From NCBI RefSeq assembly GCF_050971785.1, contig NZ_JBPCCU010000008.1, positions 62,001 through 126,000 of the forward strand: DNA of 64,000 nucleotides, written 5' to 3'. This document shows, piece after piece, positions 7,960 to 18,300 of this stretch. Below the pieces are notes generated by a model that had not been told where the DNA came from, ran no database searches, and was given only the letters and a program-made list of their open reading frames with translations. This stretch comes from Actinomadura_E scrupuli (GTDB taxonomy: Bacteria > Actinomycetota > Actinomycetes > Streptosporangiales > Streptosporangiaceae). The position numbers and the translations under genes were made by a program. Within the stretch, counting starts at the first letter, position 1. The number at the start of each line of letters is the position of its first letter.

Positions 7960-10900
7960 GCGACCAGGACTTCGGACGCACGCTCGCGGCGGAGGTCGGC
8001 GCCCTGCTGGAGCCCGCCACGTCGGCGCTGGGCAGCCCCGAGCGGCTGAGCGCGCTGCTCGGCGAGATCGGCTGGGATCTCGACGCGCTGACCGGCTTCC
8101 CGGTCTCCCGGGTCGTCGCACTGCTGACGGCGGCCGACGCCGCCTACCGGCAGCTCGCGGGCCTGGTCGCCCAGCCGCCCGCCGACCTCGCCGCAGCGCG
8201 CGCGGTCCTCCCCGCGCTCGCCCGGTGCTTCGACGCCGTGCGCGCGGTCGCCACGGCGTTCGACGGCTGGAGCGGCCCCAAGCCCGCCGGGTTCGCCGAA
8301 CTCGGCACCGACCTCGTCGAACTGCTGGTCGTCCGGTACCTGCGCGACCGGAGGCCGCGGCTCGGCGTGGTGCTGCGGGCGCTGGGCCTGGTCGAGCCCC
8401 GGCCCGCCGAGGACCTGCCACCGATGGTCATCGACGCCACGAGCGGGCTCCCGGTGCGGTTCCCCGCCGGACCCGACCGGGTCCGGCTGGACCGGCTGCC
8501 CCGGCTCCTCGGGGCCCCGGTGCCCCTGCTGCGCGAGCTCTACCTCGGCCAGGACGGGCTGCGCACCCGTGACGCCGCCGACCGGGCGGCCGACCGGATC
8601 CTCCCGGTCATCGGGGCGGTGCTGTACCACCTGGGCCTGCAGGCACGGTACGGTCCCCTGCTCGACGCGTCGGCGGGCCGGGACCTGCAACGCTCGGTGG
8701 CGCACATGCTGCACGTGCGGCTGCCCCTCGACGACGCGTTCGCCGACCCGGCCGGCCTGTCGTCCCGGATCAACCTGGCGATCGCGCTGTCCGGAGCCCA
8801 GGACGGCGACCTCGGCCTGGTCGTCACCCCGCACGCGATGGCGGCGCTGTCGCGCCGGTTCGGGGGCTGGCAGGCGGACCTGACCGCCGAGCTGGACGGC
8901 GCGGGAGTCTTCGCCGTCGGCCCGAAGGGGGTCCGCACCGACTCGCCGAAAGGCGGCGCGGTACGGGTCCGTACCGGGCTGAGCCTGGTCCGGCGGGCCG
9001 AGGGGGACCAGCCGGCGTTCCTCGTCGGTGGCACCACCGGCACCCGCTTCGAGATCACCGGGCCGGTCACCTTCACCGCGCTGGCCGACCTGGCGGCGGA
9101 CCGGCAGGAGTTCGGGTTCGAGTTCACCACCGGCCCCGCGGCGCTGATCGTCTCCGCGGGGGACGGCGACGGGTTCCTGCGGAAGATGATGGCCGGCCAG
9201 ACCCGCCTGGACTTCGCCTTCGGCCTGGGGTGGTCGCGGCAGCGCGGGCTGTTCCTGACCGGCGGAGCGGGGCTGGAGGCCGAGTACGTCATCGACGCGG
9301 GCGTCGGCGAGCTGGCCCGGCTGGACCGGGTGACGCTGTCCGTGCGGCCGTCGACCGATCCCGACGCGCACGCCGTCGACCTGGTCGTCACCGCGTCCGG
9401 GAGGGTACGGCTCGGCCCGGTCGGCATCGACATCCAGCGGATCGGGCTGCGCGGCGCCCTGACCTTCCCGCCGGGCGGCGGCAACCTCGGCCCGGCCGAC
9501 CTGGACCTGGCGTTCCAGCCGCCGAGCGGAGTCGCGCTCAAGGTGGACGGCGGCGCGGTCACCGGAGCGGGCTTCCTGTCCTTCGACCCGGCGGCGGCGC
9601 GGTACTCCGGCGGCATCGACCTGGACTTCGCGACCTTCCGGCTGGCCGCGATCGGGCTGCTCACCACCCGGCTGCCCGGTGGCAGGCCGGGCTTCTCCCT
9701 GCTGGTCATGATCAATGCCAGGTTCCCGCAGCCGATCCCGCTCGGGTTCGGCTTCAACCTGGCCGCGGTCGGCGGGCTGCTCGGCATCAACCGCGCGGCG
9801 GACGTGGACCGGCTGCGGGCCGGGCTGCGCAACGGCGCGCTGACGGCCCTGCTGTCCCCGGGCGACGTCGTCGGCGACGAGCGGCATCTGATCGAGGACC
9901 TGGACTCGCTGTTCCCGGTCACCCCGGGCCGCTACATCTTCGGGCCGACGGCCAAGCTCACCTGGGGCGTGCCGACGGTCGTCACCATCGATCTCGCGCT
10001 GGCACTGGAGCTGCCCAAGCCGCTGCGGTTCATCGCCGCGGGCCGGATCAGGCTGCTGCTGCCCGACGAGCGCGCGCCGATCGCCGACATCAAGATGGAC
10101 GCCATCGGGGTCCTCGACACCGGCGAGGGCACGCTCTCCATGGACGCGGTCCTGTACGACTCGCAGATCGCCGGCTGGCGGCTGTCCGGTGACATGGCGC
10201 TGCGCGCGCGGTGGACCGGCAAGACCGACTTCGTGATGAGCGCCGGCGGTTTCCATCCCCGGTTCCGGCCCCCGCCCGGCTTCCCGGCGCTGCGCCGCAT
10301 GACGATGGCGATCGGCGGCGACCAGGTGCGGGTCCGGCTGTCGGCCTACCTCGCGCTCACCGCGGCGACCCTGCAGATGGGGTCGAGCGTGGAGGTGTAC
10401 GCGCAGGTGGGGGATCTGACCGCCACCGGGAGCTTCACCTTCGACGCACTGGTGCGGTTCGACCCGTTCGGCTTCGAGATCGACGTGGCGCTCAGCCTCG
10501 ACGTGCGGTGGAAGGGCAAGCTGCTGCTCGGGGTGTACGCGGAACTGCACGTCAGCGGCCCCGGACGGTGGCACATCCTCGGCCGGGCCGAGATCCACGT
10601 GCTGTTCCTGAAGATCCGCGTCTCCTTCGAGGGCTACTTCGGCGACGAGCCGCCGCAACCGGCCCTGCCACCCGAGAGGGTGGCCGACCGGGTCCGCACC
10701 GCCCTCGGGCAGCGCGGCGCCTGGCACGTCGACGAGCCGGGCGGCCGGCAGCCCGCCCTCACCATGCGCGCCGACCTGCCCGCCGACCTGCTGCTGGTCT
10801 CGCCCGCCGCGCGGGTGACCGTGCGGCAGGCCGTCGCGCCCGTGGGCGGGATCCGGCTCGACCGGCTGGGCCGGGCCCGGCTGGTGGGCGACCGCGAGGT

Positions 10901-11555
10901 CCGGATCCAGACGGCGACGCTCGGTGGCCGGCCCTGCCCGACCACCGAGGTCAAGGACGCGTTCGCGCCGGCGCAGTTCTTCGACCTCGATGACGAGGAG
11001 AAGCTGACCCTGCCCTCGTTCGACCAGCTGCCCTCCGGGGTCGCACTGACCGCCGCGGACACGGTCGACTACGACCGTGCGGGCCCACCGGCGATCCCCA
11101 TCACCTATACGACTCTGGTGGTGGACGCGCCCGACCCGGTCACGGCCCACGCCATGTCGATCGACCCGGGCAAACCGCTGCCGGTCAAGCCCCGGCAGGC
11201 GCCCGACTGGACACTCGGCGGCGCCGAGCTCGGGGTGCTCGCCAAGGCCGGCGCGGCGGCGCGGGCCGACACCCGCACCGGTGGCCTGGCCCGCTTCGAC
11301 GCCCCCGGCCTCGACCTGGCCGTCCGCGACACCGCGTACGAGGTCGTGTCGGCGCACACGCTCACCCCGGCGGGCCCGCGCCCGGCCACCGGTGAGCGCT
11401 GGAGCCGTTCGGAGGCCAACGACCGGCTGCGCCGCTGGCTCGACGGCCATCCGGCAGACGCCGGGAAGCTGACGATCGCGCCCGTGCACGAGGCCGGCAC
11501 GGCCACCGCGTCGCGCCGCCGCCTGAGCAGCCTGGAGATCGGGGTGCCGAAATGA
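7956..11555 (+). CDS. giant DUF6603-like beta-rich protein
   Basis: 1199 aa, no signal peptide, no clear membrane helix. Residues about 1-330 are mixed helical; from about 340 the sequence becomes repetitive amphipathic beta strand. The block around 595-885 (FGFNLAAVGGLLGINRAADV, GRYIFGPTAKLTWG, GGFHPRFRPPPGFPALRRMT, GSSVEVYAQVG, FDPFGFEIDVALSLDVRWKG) resembles what I believe is DUF6603. Alternating strands of this kind could build a beta-barrel, beta-helix or lipid-transfer-like groove; that is inference. The C-terminal 300 residues are Pro/Ala-rich. It overlaps both neighbours by ATGA, so it is translated in step with them. Function unknown. Confidence 0.8.
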   Translation: MSDQDFGRTLAAEVGALLEPATSALGSPERLSALLGEIGWDLDALTGFPVSRVVALLTAADAAYRQLAGLVAQPPADLAAARAVLPALARCFDAVRAVATAFDGWSGPKPAGFAELGTDLVELLVVRYLRDRRPRLGVVLRALGLVEPRPAEDLPPMVIDATSGLPVRFPAGPDRVRLDRLPRLLGAPVPLLRELYLGQDGLRTRDAADRAADRILPVIGAVLYHLGLQARYGPLLDASAGRDLQRSVAHMLHVRLPLDDAFADPAGLSSRINLAIALSGAQDGDLGLVVTPHAMAALSRRFGGWQADLTAELDGAGVFAVGPKGVRTDSPKGGAVRVRTGLSLVRRAEGDQPAFLVGGTTGTRFEITGPVTFTALADLAADRQEFGFEFTTGPAALIVSAGDGDGFLRKMMAGQTRLDFAFGLGWSRQRGLFLTGGAGLEAEYVIDAGVGELARLDRVTLSVRPSTDPDAHAVDLVVTASGRVRLGPVGIDIQRIGLRGALTFPPGGGNLGPADLDLAFQPPSGVALKVDGGAVTGAGFLSFDPAAARYSGGIDLDFATFRLAAIGLLTTRLPGGRPGFSLLVMINARFPQPIPLGFGFNLAAVGGLLGINRAADVDRLRAGLRNGALTALLSPGDVVGDERHLIEDLDSLFPVTPGRYIFGPTAKLTWGVPTVVTIDLALALELPKPLRFIAAGRIRLLLPDERAPIADIKMDAIGVLDTGEGTLSMDAVLYDSQIAGWRLSGDMALRARWTGKTDFVMSAGGFHPRFRPPPGFPALRRMTMAIGGDQVRVRLSAYLALTAATLQMGSSVEVYAQVGDLTATGSFTFDALVRFDPFGFEIDVALSLDVRWKGKLLLGVYAELHVSGPGRWHILGRAEIHVLFLKIRVSFEGYFGDEPPQPALPPERVADRVRTALGQRGAWHVDEPGGRQPALTMRADLPADLLLVSPAARVTVRQAVAPVGGIRLDRLGRARLVGDREVRIQTATLGGRPCPTTEVKDAFAPAQFFDLDDEEKLTLPSFDQLPSGVALTAADTVDYDRAGPPAIPITYTTLVVDAPDPVTAHAMSIDPGKPLPVKPRQAPDWTLGGAELGVLAKAGAAARADTRTGGLARFDAPGLDLAVRDTAYEVVSAHTLTPAGPRPATGERWSRSEANDRLRRWLDGHPADAGKLTIAPVHEAGTATASRRRLSSLEIGVPK

Positions 11556-14500
11556 CCGGCCCGGGAACGCCCGCCACCGCCGCCACCGTGCCCGTCGCGC
11601 GGCGCCGGCTGCTGTCCTGGGTCCGCGACGGGGTGTCGGCCGGCGCGGGCGCCGCCGACCCCGGGCACGGGCCGCTGCCCGCCCGGCTGAGCGTGACGAC
11701 CGGCCTGACCGTCAACGGCGTCGCCGTGGCCGGGCCGCTGCTCACCCTGCACGGACCCGGTGACATCACCGCCGTCGACCCGCGCCAGGTCGTGCGCACC
11801 GATCCGGTGCCCGGCGCGTCGTCGTTCGAGCCGGACCACCTCGCGCTGGTGGAGTTCGACGACCCGGGGCTGCCGTGGCGGCTCACGCCCGCCGCTCCGG
11901 CCCCGCAACGCGGCCTGCGGCCGTGGCTGGTGCTCGTCGTGGTCGACGTGACCGCGACCGGTGTCTCCTTCGACGCGCCGCCCGGCGGCCGGCTGCCGGT
12001 GCTGACCGCGCCGGCGGCCGAACTGCCCGACCTGGCCCACTCGGCCGCCTGGGCGCACACCGAGGTGAGCGCGGCCGACGGCGAGGACGTCGGCGCGCTG
12101 CTGCGGGACGCGCCCGAGCGCAGCGTGTCACGGCTGATCGCCCCCCGCAGGCTCACCGCCGGCGGCACGTACCTCGCCTGTGTGGTGCCCGCCTTCGAGC
12201 ACGGCAGGCTGGCGGGGCTCGGCAAGCCCGTGACCGGAGACACCACCGCCCCCGCGTGGGAGGCCGCGTCCGGGTCCGTCCGGCTCCCCGTCTACCATCA
12301 CTGGTCGTTCACCACCGGGCCGGACGGCGACTTCGCCGCCCTGGCCCAGCGCCTGCACGGCGTCCAGGCCGACCCCGGCCTGCGGCTGCTGACCTACAAG
12401 GACGCCGACCCCGAGCTGCGCGCCGCGCTCGGCTCCGACCCTGGCCTGCTGTGGCTGCCGCCCGCGCTGACCGCGCCGGGCACCGTGCTGTCCGGGGGCC
12501 CGCCGGCCGGATACGTCACGGCGATGGGCACCATCCTCGGGCGGGGCGCCACGGCGGTGGCGCCGCCGGTGTACCTCGCCGGGCACACCGGTCGCGCCGC
12601 CGGCTGGAGTGGCACGGAACCGCTGTGGATGCGCCGGCTCAACACCGACCCGAGGCTCCGCGCCGCCGCGGGCATCGGCGCCGAGGTCGTCCGGATCCAC
12701 CAGGAGGCGCTGATGGCGTCGGCCTGGCGGCAGGCCGCGGACCTGGACCGGGTCAACCGCGAACTGCAGCACGGCCGGCTCGGCCAGGCGGTCGGTGAGA
12801 GCCTGTACGAGCGGTTCTTCAGTCTCGGCACGGGCGGTGCGTCCCTGCTGCCGGCCGGCTCGGCCGACGTGATCGTCGCGCGGACGGCGACGGCGCAGCG
12901 CCGGCTGCCCGGGCAGGGCGCCGGCGACACCACCGTCGCCGACGAGCTCGCGGCGCACCCGCCCACGGCCGCGGCGGTCTCGACCGACCTGCAGCGGGCC
13001 ACCCGGCCGGCAGGCCCGGTGGCGCGGGCGGCCGGTGCGACGACCGAGGAGCCGCTGCGCTCACCGATCAGCCCGGTGGCCACCGGCGCGGTCCAGCCCG
13101 CCCCGCCGGTGAAGGCGTCCGCCGACACCGCCGTCTTCGACCGCTACTCCGGCACGACCGTGAAGTACCGGCAGATCACCCCCGCGCTCGTCGATGCCGC
13201 GCCCGCCTGGTGGGACGGGCTCGGCGGCGGTGTGCGGCCCGCCTGTACCCCGGGGCCCATCGGCTACCTGGCCGACCTGGCGATCGTCCAGCAGGACCCG
13301 TCCGCCGGCCGGCCGACCCGCCTGACCCTGCACGGCAACGTGGACTTCGACGCCCGGCCGCAGCGGATCGGGGCGGCGTACCCGCTGCCCTACGATCCGC
13401 CGGTTCCCGGGTTCGCGCTCATGGGCGTCCGGCTGGGCAGGTTCGGGACGGCGCCCGACCCGTCGCTGGTGATGGTCGGCGTCCAGGCGTACGCGAACTC
13501 CCAGATGGAGCTGGGGCGGCCCTGGATCCGGTCGATCCCGCAGATCACCACCACCGGGCACGGCACGCCCGGACCCTGGATCCAGGCGGACTTCCAGGAC
13601 GACCCCTTCCTCACCGCCGACCTGACCATGCGCCGGGTGCCCTACGTGAACGAGGTGAGACAGGAGACCGTCGTCGCGTACACCACCTGGCGGACCAACG
13701 CCACCGGCACCGTCAGTTTCATGAGCGTCCTGCCCGACGGCAGCGCGGGGCCGCTCCAGTCGATCTACCTTCCCGAGATGTCGGCCGGCGGGCCCGTCGA
13801 CGTCTCGGCCGACATGATCCCGGTCGTCGTACCGGCCGGGCAGCCCTATGCCGAACCACGTGACCTCCTGCTGACCTGGGTCGACGAGTACATCGAGAAC
13901 GCCGACACCGACTTCCCGATCCCGTACTGGCGGATCGGCTGGTGCGTGATCAAGAACTTCGGCGCCGGAGCGCAGACCGCGACCGCGGCGGGACAGCTGC
14001 TGCCCTGGGGGCAGCGCGACCCCGCGGATCCCTTCCGGCCGCGGCTGAGCGTCACCGTCACCGACATCGACGGCGACGGCAGGCCCGACATCGTCCTGCA
14101 CTTCACCGACCGTGTGACGGTGCCCGCGCCGGGCGGCGGCTGGGCGAGCGAGAACCGGCTGTACCAGCTGGTCGGGTTCGGCCTGCGCTCCGACGGGCGG
14201 GTGTCCTCCTGGGGACGGCGCCACCGGCTGCCCATCACCCCCGGTGGGCTGGACCAGCTCGTGCTCGGCACGCTCGGGGACATCGACAACGCCCGGCCGG
14301 CCCGCCTCGGCCGGATCGGCGACCGCTTCAAACAGGCGGCGCGGACCCACCAGAGCCGGCTCATCCGCCCGGCCACCACCGCCCCGCAGCCGCCGCAGCC
14401 CGCGTCGTACCAGATCGGGGCCGTGGCCGGCGGGGTGAGCGACAGCCTGCGCCCCGGTGACACGCTGCCGGCGCGGGTACTGGACCGGATCGACTCGGGC

Positions 14501-15328
14501 GGCACGCCGCTGCCCGAGACCCCCGCCTCGCTCACCGCGGCCGACGAGCCGCCGCCCGATCCGCTCCGGCCGCGCCGCTACGAGCCGGCCTTCCCGCAGG
14601 CCATGTCCGAGCCGCTGCGGGAGCTCTTCCCCGAGCTGGTCTTCCCCGCCGCCGACGGGATGCCCGCCGACTCCGTCGCGCTGATGGCCGGCGACCCGGA
14701 GCTGATCGCCGCCTACCTCGCGGGGGTCAACGACGCCTTCGGCCGCGAACTGCTGTGGCGGAACTTCCCCTCGTCCGGCCGGGCGACCTGGTTCCGCCGG
14801 TTCTTCGACGTACGCGGCGCGGGCTCGGTCTACGACGGCGACATCCGCGACATCGCCGACTGGGGCACCGGCGACCTGGCCTCGGCCGTCACGGGCCCGG
14901 CGGCCTCCGGCAGCGTGATGCTGCTGGTCCGGGCCGAGCTGCTGCGGCGGTTCCCGGGGGTGATCGTGCAGGCGGTCGCGGCCCAGTGGGCCGGCCGGCC
15001 GGCCTACCGAGACCCGACCGGCCAGGTACTCGCGCCGAGTTTCGTGGGCCGCGTCGGCACCGACGTGAGCATGTTCAGCTTCCCGATCAGCGCGGCGGCC
15101 GCGCGGGGCGGGGCCGCCCCGCCCGCCTCGGCCGGCTGGTTCTTCGTCTTCGCCGAGCCACCGGCCGGCGCCCGGTTCGCCGCCTCCACCGACCAGGCGT
15201 GGACCGACCCCTCGGCCCACACCGCGGCGGCGCTGCTGCGCCCGCCGTTCCGGATCGCGATCCACGCGTCAGACCTGCTGCCCGCATCCGCCCACGTGGC
15301 GCCGACCGACCCAGGAGCCACGGCATGA
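11552..15328 (+). CDS. giant uncharacterised protein with FG-GAP-like loop
   Basis: 1258 aa, no signal peptide or membrane helix. The start reads VARRRLLSWVRDGVSA, followed by beta-rich text (LHGPGDITAVDPRQVVRTDP, FEPDHLALVEFDDPGLPWRL, RPWLVLVVVDV). Around residue 837 DIDGDGRPDIVLHFTDR looks like a calcium-binding FG-GAP/VCBS loop. The C-terminal third contains LREGFP-like helical text (FPQAMSEPLRELFPELVFPA). I do not recognise a named domain. It is coupled by ATGA overlaps upstream and downstream, which argues for a fixed stoichiometry with the other operon products, as in a multi-subunit assembly. No catalytic motif was seen. Confidence 0.75.
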   Translation: MTGPGTPATAATVPVARRRLLSWVRDGVSAGAGAADPGHGPLPARLSVTTGLTVNGVAVAGPLLTLHGPGDITAVDPRQVVRTDPVPGASSFEPDHLALVEFDDPGLPWRLTPAAPAPQRGLRPWLVLVVVDVTATGVSFDAPPGGRLPVLTAPAAELPDLAHSAAWAHTEVSAADGEDVGALLRDAPERSVSRLIAPRRLTAGGTYLACVVPAFEHGRLAGLGKPVTGDTTAPAWEAASGSVRLPVYHHWSFTTGPDGDFAALAQRLHGVQADPGLRLLTYKDADPELRAALGSDPGLLWLPPALTAPGTVLSGGPPAGYVTAMGTILGRGATAVAPPVYLAGHTGRAAGWSGTEPLWMRRLNTDPRLRAAAGIGAEVVRIHQEALMASAWRQAADLDRVNRELQHGRLGQAVGESLYERFFSLGTGGASLLPAGSADVIVARTATAQRRLPGQGAGDTTVADELAAHPPTAAAVSTDLQRATRPAGPVARAAGATTEEPLRSPISPVATGAVQPAPPVKASADTAVFDRYSGTTVKYRQITPALVDAAPAWWDGLGGGVRPACTPGPIGYLADLAIVQQDPSAGRPTRLTLHGNVDFDARPQRIGAAYPLPYDPPVPGFALMGVRLGRFGTAPDPSLVMVGVQAYANSQMELGRPWIRSIPQITTTGHGTPGPWIQADFQDDPFLTADLTMRRVPYVNEVRQETVVAYTTWRTNATGTVSFMSVLPDGSAGPLQSIYLPEMSAGGPVDVSADMIPVVVPAGQPYAEPRDLLLTWVDEYIENADTDFPIPYWRIGWCVIKNFGAGAQTATAAGQLLPWGQRDPADPFRPRLSVTVTDIDGDGRPDIVLHFTDRVTVPAPGGGWASENRLYQLVGFGLRSDGRVSSWGRRHRLPITPGGLDQLVLGTLGDIDNARPARLGRIGDRFKQAARTHQSRLIRPATTAPQPPQPASYQIGAVAGGVSDSLRPGDTLPARVLDRIDSGGTPLPETPASLTAADEPPPDPLRPRRYEPAFPQAMSEPLRELFPELVFPAADGMPADSVALMAGDPELIAAYLAGVNDAFGRELLWRNFPSSGRATWFRRFFDVRGAGSVYDGDIRDIADWGTGDLASAVTGPAASGSVMLLVRAELLRRFPGVIVQAVAAQWAGRPAYRDPTGQVLAPSFVGRVGTDVSMFSFPISAAAARGGAAPPASAGWFFVFAEPPAGARFAASTDQAWTDPSAHTAAALLRPPFRIAIHASDLLPASAHVAPTDPGATA

Positions 15329-18300
15329 GCGTCTCGTCGCCGGAGTCCGTCCCCTGGCCGCAGCTTCCGCCGGGCGTGCCGATCCTGCTGTTGCCGATCC
15401 GCATCGAGACCCTGTACTACGAGGGACTCCGGGTACGGATCTACCCCGACACCGTGCACGTGGACGCGCACGAGCCCGTCCTGACCGAGGGGGAGATCGA
15501 CAGCGGCCTGCAGTACTGGGCCGACGTCACGGCGGCCGGGACGGACGCCGACCGGCTGGCCGCCGCCTGGTCACCGCTGGCCGCCAGGTTCGGAGTGGAG
15601 CGCGCCGCCTGGGTCGCCCGCACGACCCGTGCCGGCCGGCCCGCCGGGACACCGCGCACGGCCGGCTGGACCAGCGCTCCGGTCGCCCGGCTGCTGCCCA
15701 CGCGCTGGCACGTCGCGGGCTTCGACTTCCACGGGTACCAGCCGGTGTGCGTGTTCGACGTCGCGGGCTCCGAGATCACGGGGGACCTCGCCGTGGGACC
15801 CGACCCGACCAAGGGGCTCGCGCCCGAGCCGGTGCCCGCAGACGGCACGGCCGTCGACCCGGGGATGCGGTGGATGATCGACTACGCGGCGGCCGAGGCG
15901 GCCGGGATGGCCGTCACGATCCCCAACCCCAGAGAGGTCGACCGGCTGCTGGTCTACGGCGTGGACGAGTCCATGACGCCCGATAAGGGCCAGGAGCGGC
16001 TCGCCGCGCTGCTGGAGGCGCACTACTACACCGACGGCCTGGGCTTCGTCGACCCCGGCACTCCGACCAACAACACCGCGGCGCAGCGGTCCGGCCTGGC
16101 GCCGCTGAGCACGGCGCTCAGCGAGCGGTACCGGCTCGGCGACGGCACCGCCACCGCCCGGCCACCGCACCCGGCGGGCAGCGTCGGAGCCGATCTGGCG
16201 ACCGCCCTCGGTCTGAAGGGCGGCGCCGGAGGGGTACTGGCCCGCGACCCGGCCGGTGCCCGGGTCGACCACCAGGCGGCGATGAACACCGTCGTCTGGC
16301 CGTCGAGCTGGGGCTACTTCCTGACCCACATCCTGGAGGGCGTCGGCCTGAACGCCGTCCGCGCGGGCAGGCGGCACTTCATCGACCACGTCCGGGCCGG
16401 TGGCCCGCTGCCCACCCTCCGGCTCGGCGCGCAGCCGTACGGCGTGCTGCCCGTCATGACGATCCTGGAGGGGAGCGAGTTCGCGGACGACCCCGTACTG
16501 AGCGTCATCGCGGGCCGTACCGACTCGCTGGCCGTCTCGTGGCTCGCCGCCGCCAACCAGTTGCCCGACCCCTCGACCGGGCGGCCACGGCCTCCGGCGG
16601 GCGACGCGGCGCCGCCCGGCGACCCGGTGCTCGGACCGCTGCTGCGCACCCTCGCCCTGCAGCCCAAGTCGGTGCGGTACACCGGGCGCAGCGTGATCGG
16701 CCAGGAGTACATCAGCTCGCTCTGGCGGTTCCTGCGGCTCGGGCTGGCCGACGGCTGGCGGAACGCCCCGTACGAGGCGGCGAGCGGCGCGCTCCTGGGG
16801 ATGGCGCTGCAGCCCGAGCAGCGGCACAACGAGGCGGTCTTCGCCGAGGAGGCATTCGCCGTCACCGGGCCGATCGTGGGCGCCGATCCGGGCACGTACA
16901 TCACCGAGATCCTCGGCCGCGCGCCCGCGGCGCTGCGCGACGCCCCGGAGCGCGGCCAGACCCCGCTGCTGTACCGGGTGCTGCGCGACGCCGCGCTGCG
17001 CGAGCTGTGGACCGGCCTGCTGCTGGTCGACGGGGGCTCCCGCCGGTACGTCGAGGACGAGCTGATCGACCTCGACGACACGGTCTCGCCGACGCTGTGG
17101 CGCGGCCTCGACGGGCCCGCGCCGCCCGCGCACGGCGGACCCGCGGTGACCGTCGGGCAGTACCTCGACCAGGCCGCCCGCGCCGTGCAGGACCCCGGCG
17201 ATCCGAACGTCGCCGACCTGCGGGAGTTCCGGGCCCGCGCCGCCGAGCTGGCGGCCCTGCCCGCGGCCGAGCTGGACGGGCTGCTGCGCGGCAGCCTCGA
17301 CCTGGCGTCCCACCGGCTCGACGCCTGGTCCACCTCGCTCGCGACCCGGCGGCTCGCGGGCATCCGCACGGCCGGACGGCAGCCGACCGGGGTGGTCGTC
17401 GGCGGCTACGGCTGGGTGACCGACCTGAAGTGGCAGCAGCTCGACCACCACCTCGAAACGCCGCCGGAGGAGCACCAGCCGCTGTACCGGGCGCCGGGCA
17501 ACGCCGGGTACGTGCACGCACCGTCCCTGCGGCACGCGACCACGGCCGCCATCCTGCACGCGGCCTACGTCGCCCGCGGCGGGCCGGCGGGCCGCGCGGG
17601 CGCGGTCGCCGTGGACCTGAGCGCCGACCGGGTGCGCCTGGTCGCCCGGCTGCTCGACGGCGTCCAGGCCGGGCAGTCGCTCGGCTCCGTGCTCGGCTAC
17701 CGGTTCGAGCGGGCGCTCGCCGAGGGCGGCGTCGCCGGTGTGCCCCAGCTCGTCGAGCCGTTCCGGCTGCTCGCGCCCTGCCGGGTGCAGACGCTGAAGG
17801 CCGACGGCGACGCGGCGGAGACCACCGAGCCCGGCGCCGTCACCGACGGCCTCGTGCTGCTCGGCCTCTGGCGGGACGGCGGGGTGCCGTGGGGCACCGC
17901 ACCCGACCCGTCGCGGCCCGACGACAAGCTGCCCGCCGAGGGCACGGGCGGACACCGCCTGTGCGTGAGCGCGCTGCAAGGGCTCGCCGAGGCGGTCGAC
18001 GCGCTGGCCGACGCCGCCCTCGCCGAGGGCGTGCACCAGCTCGCCGGGGGCAACGCCGCGCGCGGCGGCGCGGTGCTCGACGCGCTCGCCAAGGGCGACA
18101 CGCCGCCGCCCGACCTCGACGTCGTCCGCACCCCGCGCACCGGGGCGGTGCACACGCACCGGCTGATGTTCCTCGGCGCCGTGAACGCCGCGGCCGACGT
18201 GCCCGTCTGGCCGACCGACGGCCGCCAGGTGCGGGCCGGGCTGGAGCCCACCCTCAACGGCTGGGCCGCCGCACTGCTCGGCGACCCGGGCAGGGTGCGG

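Noticed and set aside
5263..8421. 1052-codon open frame on the minus strand
   Set aside because: It is antisense to the phosphatase and DUF6603-like genes, Arg/Pro/Gly-rich with no family resemblance. Long antisense frames are expected at this GC content.
7890..11489. 1199-codon open frame on the minus strand
   Set aside because: Antisense to the DUF6603-like gene; the text is a low-complexity run of Arg, Gly, His, Gln and Pro without domains or ribosome site.
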